The notes under the pieces: model-generated
The model's database searches: none
What the model was told of the DNA's origin: nothing
What the model saw: the letters and a program-made list of their open reading frames with translations, nothing else
From: an uncultured Bacteroidota bacterium
Lineage (GTDB): Bacteria; Bacteroidota; Bacteroidia; Chitinophagales; Chitinophagaceae
Reading direction: 5' to 3'
DNA length: 64,000 nt
Assembly: GCA_903878475.1 (NCBI GenBank)
Contig: CAIRHQ010000008.1
Span: 18,766 to 82,765 of the forward strand
Shown here: piece by piece, positions 57,609 to 64,000 of the stretch
How the letters are laid out: each line of letters opens with the position of its first letter
How positions within the stretch are numbered: position 1 is the stretch's first letter
Made by a program: the position numbers and the translations under genes

Positions 57609-58913
57609 ATGATGAATAGGTTGTTCTATTGCATAGCAATTATTGCTATGGTGGCTACGTCTAGTAGCTGTAAATTACTCGGCGGAAAAAATAAAGGTGG
57701 CGGTTCTCTGCCTAATGACGGGCAGTTGCATGGCGTTGCCCCTTCAACCCGCTGGAGTCTTCCAAAACCTCCGGGAATGGTATACGTACCACCTGGAACT
57801 TTCCATATGGGTTCAAGTGATGAGGATCTTAGTTATGCTTATACAGCTCGTAATAAGCAGGTATCTATTAGTGAATTCTGGATGGATGCCACTGAAATCA
57901 CCAATAATGAATATCGTCAGTTCACCAATTGGGTACGTGATTCAATCGCCGCCAAATTAATGGGAGCTCCCTATATCAAACAGGTGAACGGAGAAGATAA
58001 AGTTGATTGGACAAAAATAAAGGCTATTAAATGGGGTGATAAAACCACCATGGAAAAGATCGATGCCATTATTTACACTCCAGACAACAGGATCGATCAT
58101 AAAAAAGAATTGGATGCTACTAAAATAGTATACGAATCAGAAACTTTTGATTACCGTGCAGCAGCCCAGAACAGGGATGCTACCATACCGCGTTCAAAAT
58201 TCATTGTCCGCAAGGCTGTTCCTGTTTTCCCCGACACATTGTGCTGGGTTAGGGATTTTGCCTACTCTTATAATGAGCCCATGTCTCAGAAATATTATAG
58301 TTATCCTGCTTTCGGAAATTATCCGGTTGTTGGGGTTAACTGGAAGCAGGCAACTGCATTCTGCGAATGGAGAACACATTTATTGAATGCGTACCTCCAA
58401 TCTAAAAAGAGAGCACCTGAGTCTGATTTCAGATTACCAACTGAAGCCCAATGGGAATATGCAGCCCGTGGCGGACGTTCACAAGCTGATTATCCTTGGG
58501 GTGGTTACTATCTGAGAAATAAAAAAGGTTGTTTACTGGCCAATTTTAAACCTGGTCGTGGAAACTATCCTGAAGATGGTGGACTATATACCGTGAGAGC
58601 TGATGCTTACTGGCCAAATGATTTTGGTTTATATAATATGTCGGGTAATGTGGCTGAGTGGACCGCTTCTTTGTATTATGAAGGAGCCTACAATTTCCAG
58701 CACGATATGAACCCCGATATTCGGTATAACGCCAAAGAATCTGACAGGCCCCGCGACAAACGTAAAGTGGTGCGTGGTGGTTCATGGAAAGACGTTGGAT
58801 ACTTCCTGCGTTGCGGAACTCGCTCTTATGAATACCAAGACACAGCAAAATCATACATCGGTTTCCGTTGTGTGATCGATCTGCCGGCTGAATCAAAGAA
58901 ACGTGGTAAATAA
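57609..58913 (+). CDS. gldK: T9SS lipoprotein GldK (SUMF1/FGE-like)
   Basis: Lipoprotein SSSCKLLGG; MVYVPPGTFHMGSSDEDLSYAYTARNKQVSISEFWMDATEITNNEYRQF; GNVAEWTASLY; RGGSWKD; followed by gldL. Confidence 0.92.
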   Translation: MMNRLFYCIAIIAMVATSSSCKLLGGKNKGGGSLPNDGQLHGVAPSTRWSLPKPPGMVYVPPGTFHMGSSDEDLSYAYTARNKQVSISEFWMDATEITNNEYRQFTNWVRDSIAAKLMGAPYIKQVNGEDKVDWTKIKAIKWGDKTTMEKIDAIIYTPDNRIDHKKELDATKIVYESETFDYRAAAQNRDATIPRSKFIVRKAVPVFPDTLCWVRDFAYSYNEPMSQKYYSYPAFGNYPVVGVNWKQATAFCEWRTHLLNAYLQSKKRAPESDFRLPTEAQWEYAARGGRSQADYPWGGYYLRNKKGCLLANFKPGRGNYPEDGGLYTVRADAYWPNDFGLYNMSGNVAEWTASLYYEGAYNFQHDMNPDIRYNAKESDRPRDKRKVVRGGSWKDVGYFLRCGTRSYEYQDTAKSYIGFRCVIDLPAESKKRGK

Positions 58914-58943
58914 AAATTCCCAAAACTAAAGAAACTATTAACA

Positions 58944-58968
58944 GTACCTGCATGCATCATGCAGGTAC
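58944..58968 (+). other. Strong intra-operon hairpin between gldK and gldL
   Basis: GTACCTGCAT-gcatc-ATGCAGGTAC, perfect 10-bp stem, weak downstream T-run. Confidence 0.75.
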
Positions 58969-59034
58969 TTCATAAATTTTTGTGTAATTAAATTTTAAAA
59001 TAAACTCCCAGTTCAAACTTTAAATTCTTAAATC

Positions 59035-59787
59035 ATGCCTCACAACAAAAGAACATTTTTGACCTTAATTGATGTATTGGTAAGTGCAGGTGCTGCGGTA
59101 ATCATCTTTGCAGCATGGGCAAAACTTACTCACCAGTCTTACGCTGACTTAATGCTAACTGTGGGTATGTGGACAGAGACAGGTATCTTCTTGGTTTATG
59201 CAGCTATTGAGTGGATCAAACCAAAACATCATGAGGAAGATGACGAACCGAATGAAGGCGTAGAAAATCCTTCTTTGGTTTCTATGGACAAAATGTTACA
59301 AGAAGCAGACATCACTCCGGCTAATCTTAAAAAACTGGGTGAAGGTTTCAATAAATTACATGGTACCGTAAGCAACCTGCATGAAGTAGGTGATGTAGTT
59401 AAATCTACCGGCGACCTGAATAATAAAACAAAAGAAGCTACCGTTGCTTTGGGCAATATGACCACTGCTTTTGCTAGTAGCGCTGCAACGATGGGTTCTT
59501 TCAGCAGTGCTGCTGAAAGTGCAAAAGGTTTCCATGAGCAGGTACAGGTGTTGACCAAGAACCTGGGTTCATTGAATACCATTTATGAACTGGAGTTAAA
59601 AGAAAGTAATAATCACCTGAAGTCTTTGAATACATTCTATGGTAAACTGGCTGAAGCCAGCCAAACTATGATGGGTACTGTAGAAGATGCAACAAAAGCA
59701 AAAGAGCAGATCGGTACATTGGCCAATAATTTGGGCAAACTGAATGCGGTGTATGGCAATATGCTGAGCGCAATGCAGGGACGTTAA
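59035..59787 (+). CDS. gldL: T9SS inner-membrane motor protein GldL
   Basis: Two N-terminal TM helices LIDVLVSAGAAVIIFAAWAKLTHQSYADLMLTVGMWTETGIFLVYAAIEW. Confidence 0.95.
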   Translation: MPHNKRTFLTLIDVLVSAGAAVIIFAAWAKLTHQSYADLMLTVGMWTETGIFLVYAAIEWIKPKHHEEDDEPNEGVENPSLVSMDKMLQEADITPANLKKLGEGFNKLHGTVSNLHEVGDVVKSTGDLNNKTKEATVALGNMTTAFASSAATMGSFSSAAESAKGFHEQVQVLTKNLGSLNTIYELELKESNNHLKSLNTFYGKLAEASQTMMGTVEDATKAKEQIGTLANNLGKLNAVYGNMLSAMQGR

Positions 59788-59895
59788 TACGTTTTTCGTT
59801 TTCTGCTTCATGCAACAACTATTGCGTTGTGTATATTGAAGAAAACCTGAAACCTAGAACTAACAAAAATCTTAACACAGTAAATCTAAAATATT

Positions 59896-61404
59896 ATGGC
59901 TTTACCTAGAGAGCCCCGACAGAAGATGATCAACATTATGTATTTGGTGTTGACAGCTATCCTGGCGCTGAACGTATCTGCAGAGATATTGGAAGCGTTT
60001 AAAACGGTGGACAAAAGTTTGCAGGTCTCCAGTAAAAACCTGACAAATGCGAATACTACCTTGTACGAGTCTTTGGCATCTAAATTGAATGATGATAAGT
60101 ATAAAGATCAGGCAAGGAAATGGCAACCTAAAGCAGAGCAAGCTAAAAATCTTTCAGCTGATATCATCAAATACATGGAAGATCTGAAAGTATCACTTAA
60201 AAAGAATGCAGGGTTGACAATCAAGGCCGACGGATCTGAAAGTTTTAAAGAAGATAATCTGGAAGCTTCTACACGTTTGTTTGAAAAAGATAAGAAGGGA
60301 GAAGAACTGAAACAAAAACTGGATGCTTATAAAGTAGCCATGTTGGCCATTGACTCTTCTTTTGCCGGACAGTTTGCCAATAATTTCCCAGTAAATACTG
60401 AACCTGTTCAAACAAAAACAGGCGTTAAAGATTTTACCCTGGGTTATTTTCATATGACACCCACTGTTGCTGCACTCACTATGTTGAGTAAGTTCCAGAA
60501 CAATGTAAAGAATGCTGAAAACCTGATCGTAAGCTATTGTCATAGCAAGATCGGTTCTGTAGAATATGTATACAATCAGTTTAAACCCATCATCGGTACC
60601 AGTTCTACATACCTGATGCCTGGTGAAGACATGACGGTTACAGCCGGTATTGGTTCATTCAGTACTGCAGCTAGTCCAATCATTACCATCAACGGTGTTT
60701 CTAAACCGGCAGATGAGAATGGTGTGGCAGTGAATACATTTAAAGTATCCGGTTCTGGTTCTATTCATGTAAAGATTAATTATAAAAAACCAGATGGTAC
60801 AAGTGATATGGTTGAAAAAGATATTCCTTATACCGTAGGACAACCAAGTAGTGCAGCTGTTTCTTTGGATAAGATGGACGTGTTCTATATCGGTCTTGAA
60901 AATCCGATCACCATTGCCTCACCAACAGGTATGGAGCAAACTGGTGTTAGTGGTACTGGTTGTACAATCAATGGTTCTGGTCCGAAAAGAACAGTTTCTG
61001 TTACTGCTCCCGGAACTTGCAGCATCACCATTACACCTAAAGGAAGTACTCCATATAATCATTCATACAGGATCAAAAGAATTCCTGAGCCATCATTTAT
61101 GGTGGGTTCTGGAAAGGCCAGGATGCCATCGGTTGACATGAAGAGCCAGCAGTTTTGCAGGGCTGATATGGGTCCGGATTTTATCTATGATGTACATTAT
61201 ACCGTGGTTAGTGCTACCGTATATTTTTCAGGTGCCAATTTCAATAATGTGGTTACTACTTCGATCACCGGAAATAGTTTAGCTCCATTAGGTCAATATT
61301 TGCAACGGTGCGGACCAGGATCTGTAGTATCATTCGACAATATTAAAGTATCAGGCCCTGATGGAATTAGGGTAATTGATGGTAAATCATTTGCATTGTA
61401 TTAA
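59896..61404 (+). CDS. gldM: T9SS inner-membrane/periplasmic motor protein GldM
   Basis: MALPREPRQKMINIMYLVLTAILALNVSAEILEAFKTVD. Confidence 0.96.
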   Translation: MALPREPRQKMINIMYLVLTAILALNVSAEILEAFKTVDKSLQVSSKNLTNANTTLYESLASKLNDDKYKDQARKWQPKAEQAKNLSADIIKYMEDLKVSLKKNAGLTIKADGSESFKEDNLEASTRLFEKDKKGEELKQKLDAYKVAMLAIDSSFAGQFANNFPVNTEPVQTKTGVKDFTLGYFHMTPTVAALTMLSKFQNNVKNAENLIVSYCHSKIGSVEYVYNQFKPIIGTSSTYLMPGEDMTVTAGIGSFSTAASPIITINGVSKPADENGVAVNTFKVSGSGSIHVKINYKKPDGTSDMVEKDIPYTVGQPSSAAVSLDKMDVFYIGLENPITIASPTGMEQTGVSGTGCTINGSGPKRTVSVTAPGTCSITITPKGSTPYNHSYRIKRIPEPSFMVGSGKARMPSVDMKSQQFCRADMGPDFIYDVHYTVVSATVYFSGANFNNVVTTSITGNSLAPLGQYLQRCGPGSVVSFDNIKVSGPDGIRVIDGKSFALY

Positions 61405-61427
61405 TCGTTTATTAATAAAGAAGAGCT

Positions 61428-62456
61428 ATGAAAAAGCGTTTGGTAAAATATCTTTCTTTGGCAATTTGCTTTTGCATGCTTGCCGGTGTGGTGGATGCAC
61501 AAAAAAAAGTGATCCGTAATAAATCAACCCGCAAAGTTGCAAAAGGACAAACAAAGGCAACCGTAAAACCTACGGTAGCTGTTGTAGATTCCATTAAACC
61601 GGTAGTTGTGGCCCCGCTGCCTATACCCGTAAATGACAGTCTGCCTCTGAAGAAAGTGCTTAAATCATTGCGCCCCGATGAGGCCGTAACCGGAGGCGAC
61701 GACAATCGTGATCGTACACCACTGGGTTATGAAAACCTTCGGATCGATGATGCGATGTTCCGTCATAAGATATGGCGTGAGATCGATACCCGTGAGAAGA
61801 TCAACCTACCCTTCAGGTATTCGGCTGATGAAAATAATGGTAACCAGCGTTTCATTTCTATTTTGTTACAAGCCATTCAGGATAGTGTAGTAACTGTATT
61901 CAGTAATATTGATGACAGGTTCACTACACCTATGACAAAATCTGATGTGGCCAAAGCAATAGGAGGAGAACCTATTCCAGTTAAACAATATGATTCATTA
62001 GGTAATGAGATTGGCGTGGTTATGAAGGCGAGAGAGATCAATCTGGATTCCATCTATAAGTTTCACATAAAGGAAGAAGTGATATTCGATAAAGAAAGTT
62101 CTCGTTTATTCTGGAGGATACTGGGTATTGCTCCGGTGATGAATGTGATCAATTCACAGGGTATCAATCTTGGCGAATCTGAAGTATTCTGGGTATACTA
62201 TCCTGATATGCGTCCTGTTTTTGCCCGTTATGAAGTATATAATGGAAAGAATTTCGGGGCACGTATGACCTGGGAAGAATTATTTGAAAGCAGAATGTTC
62301 TACGGAAGGATCATTAAAAGCACGATCGATAATCCGTATGATATTGCTTTGAAAAATTATCCTGGTGTGAAAGAAAATACTATGTTCCAGTTAATGGAAG
62401 GAGAAAATATCAAAGAGAAAATATTTAATTACGAACAAGACCTCTGGAGTTACTAA
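61428..62456 (+). CDS. gldN: T9SS protein GldN
   Basis: DDAMFRHKIWREIDTREKINLPFRY...ILGIAPVMNVINSQGINLGESEVFWVYYPD...FESRMFYGRIIKSTIDNPYD. Confidence 0.95.
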   Translation: MKKRLVKYLSLAICFCMLAGVVDAQKKVIRNKSTRKVAKGQTKATVKPTVAVVDSIKPVVVAPLPIPVNDSLPLKKVLKSLRPDEAVTGGDDNRDRTPLGYENLRIDDAMFRHKIWREIDTREKINLPFRYSADENNGNQRFISILLQAIQDSVVTVFSNIDDRFTTPMTKSDVAKAIGGEPIPVKQYDSLGNEIGVVMKAREINLDSIYKFHIKEEVIFDKESSRLFWRILGIAPVMNVINSQGINLGESEVFWVYYPDMRPVFARYEVYNGKNFGARMTWEELFESRMFYGRIIKSTIDNPYDIALKNYPGVKENTMFQLMEGENIKEKIFNYEQDLWSY

Positions 62457-62470
62457 TTCCGGATCAACTA

Positions 62471-62506
62471 AAAAAACCGTCTAGCCTGAGGCAAGACGGT
62501 TTTTTT
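62471..62506. terminator. Terminator between gldN (+) and uvrC (-)
   Basis: AAAAAACCGTCTAGCC-tga-GGCAAGACGGTTTTTTT; one A-A mismatch in stem. Confidence 0.75.
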
Positions 62507-62633
62507 ATGCCTGCACCGTCCGGCATATACCCTGTTTGTGGTATTTTTTATATCAAACTGACCCCTTACCTTCGTTTCGGTTTTTCATAGGATATTGGAT
62601 TTTAAAGCGGGGTTGGATTTCTATCCAGACCCC

Positions 62634-64000
62634 TTATTTTTTTCCGGCTGGGGCTGTTGGATTTGCCGTGAAATAGTCAACAAGGATGCCTGCTTTTTTC
62701 TTTCCTACAATATTTTCAAGGGCCCCTTGATCTTGTTTTCTGATATTCGTAATTGATTTAAATGCTTTCAATAACAGGGCTGTACTGGCCTTGCCAATTC
62801 CGATTACCTGTTCCAACTCATTGGTAAAAGTTCCTTTGCTGCGCAGGTTCCGGTGATGTGTGATGCCAAACCGATGCACTTCATCCCGGATCAGCCGAAC
62901 CAGTTTCAGGCTTTCACTGTCCCAGGGTAATTTTATCGACTGGGTATCGCCCCGAAAAAAGATCTCTTCTTCATTTTTTGCAAGCCCAACCACGGTGGTC
63001 TTGCCGGTCAAATGCAGTTCATGGATGCTCTGCATAGCAGCGCTTAACTGCCCTTTGCCGCCATCGATGATGACCAGCTGAGGCAGTGGACTATTTTCTT
63101 CTACGAGGCGTTTATATCGCCTGTATACCACTTCTTTCATGGTGGCAAAATCATTGATGCCGATTACCGTTTTTACATTGAACCGTCGGTAGTCTGATTT
63201 ACTGGGTTGCCCCTGTTTAAAACATACCATGGCTGAAACGGGGTAGCTGCCCTGAAGATTTGAATTATCGAAACATTCAATATGCATCGGCAATACAGGC
63301 AATTGCAGGTCTTTCTGCAATTGGTGTAAAATTTTAATTTTTTCTGCTTCCGTTTTTTCTTCAAGGTTCAGCATTTTCTTATGCCTCAGTTCTTCACGAA
63401 AATGAACCACATTTTTTTCTGAGAGCTCAAGCAGTTTTTTCTTATCCCCGGTCTTTGGAATGGTAATGATGGTGTCTGCCTCAGGGAATTCAATAGGCAT
63501 CGGTACAATGATCTCCTTCGCCTCACTATTGAATGTATGTCTCATAGTAGCCACGGCAAATGCAAGCATTTCTGCAGCAGGTTCATCCAGTTTCTTTTCA
63601 AATAGCAGGCTTTTGGTTTGTACAATACTGCCATTGGCCACAGCGAGGTAATTGACATAAGCAAAGTTTCCATCCTCATACAGGTTGAATACATCCACTG
63701 TGCCAATACGGGTATTCACCACGGCCGACCTGGATTGATACTGTTGCAGGTATTCAATTTTCTTCTGAAAACGGTCAGCTTCCTCAAACTCCAGGTTTTT
63801 TGCATGCTCCAGCATTTCCTTTTTAAAATACTGGATCACCGGAGCAAGTTTACCTTTCAGCAGATTGGTTAGTTGTTGCAGGTCCTGCTGATAATTTTCG
63901 GCGCTTTGTAATCCTTCACAAGGTCCCTTGCAATTGCCCAGATGGTATTCGAGGCAGACCTTGAATTTCCCTTTTTTAATATTGTTTTCTGTGAGGTTTA
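62634..64000 (-). CDS. uvrC: Excinuclease ABC subunit C, C-terminal part (gene continues beyond window end)
   Basis: Frame stays open to the window edge: ...KFKVCLEYHLGNCKGPCEGLQSAENY; IECFDNSNLQGSYPVSAMVCFKQG; ELPQLVIIDGGKGQLSAA; HhH end QVIGIGKASTALLLKAFKSI. Confidence 0.95.
   Translation of the reverse strand, partial: NLTENNIKKGKFKVCLEYHLGNCKGPCEGLQSAENYQQDLQQLTNLLKGKLAPVIQYFKKEMLEHAKNLEFEEADRFQKKIEYLQQYQSRSAVVNTRIGTVDVFNLYEDGNFAYVNYLAVANGSIVQTKSLLFEKKLDEPAAEMLAFAVATMRHTFNSEAKEIIVPMPIEFPEADTIITIPKTGDKKKLLELSEKNVVHFREELRHKKMLNLEEKTEAEKIKILHQLQKDLQLPVLPMHIECFDNSNLQGSYPVSAMVCFKQGQPSKSDYRRFNVKTVIGINDFATMKEVVYRRYKRLVEENSPLPQLVIIDGGKGQLSAAMQSIHELHLTGKTTVVGLAKNEEEIFFRGDTQSIKLPWDSESLKLVRLIRDEVHRFGITHHRNLRSKGTFTNELEQVIGIGKASTALLLKAFKSITNIRKQDQGALENIVGKKKAGILVDYFTANPTAPAGKK

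Noticed and set aside
59788-59895. Imperfect stem in the gldL-gldM gap (GTTTTCTGCTTCA...TTGAAGAAAAC)
   Set aside because: Too many mismatches to call as a structured element from one sequence.
62609-62633. Second hairpin GGGGTTGGAT...ATCCAGACCCC abutting the uvrC stop
   Set aside because: Bulged stem and weak T-run; the better terminator at 62471-62506 already accounts for both convergent genes.

Overview
The window is a 64 kb chromosomal segment of a Bacteroidota bacterium, most likely Chitinophagaceae-like. Evidence for this is the type IX secretion genes gldKLMN, T9SS sorting domains, TAnnTTTG-type promoters and an HmuY/TonB heme locus. It is mostly core genome. From left to right it holds: ileS (5' part, minus strand); an HmuY / TonB-receptor / AraC heme-uptake locus; gyrB; a lectin-PKD T9SS cargo protein; mfd; a large S8 protease T9SS cargo protein; a ferredoxin-NADP reductase-like gene followed by an 11-subunit complex I operon (nuoABCDHIJKLMN, no nuoEFG); a Pro/Ala-linker orphan protein and an esterase; a convergent operon of GltD-like flavoprotein, pyruvate:ferredoxin oxidoreductase and DHOD-like protein; glyS; mazG-like and dtd; B12-dependent nrdJ; acpP-fabF-rnc-gpsA; hemW; a BamA/ShlB-like barrel protein; DUF4271; hemD-like; a DUF255 thioredoxin protein; gldKLMN; and uvrC (partial, minus strand). 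No rRNA, tRNA, CRISPR array, transposase or prophage was recognised. The most interesting region is the redox island at about 20.7-39.1 kb. There a complex I lacking the NADH module sits beside an FNR-like flavoprotein, an uncharacterised small protein and a PFOR/GltD-like/DHOD-like operon. Secondary signals include a Cys-rich AraC sensor domain, DnaA-box-like motifs in the nrdJ promoter, a palindrome over the acpP promoter, a strong hairpin between gldK and gldL, and very short predicted leaders for mfd, glyS and dtd. All functional calls come from reading protein motifs by eye; no database search was run.
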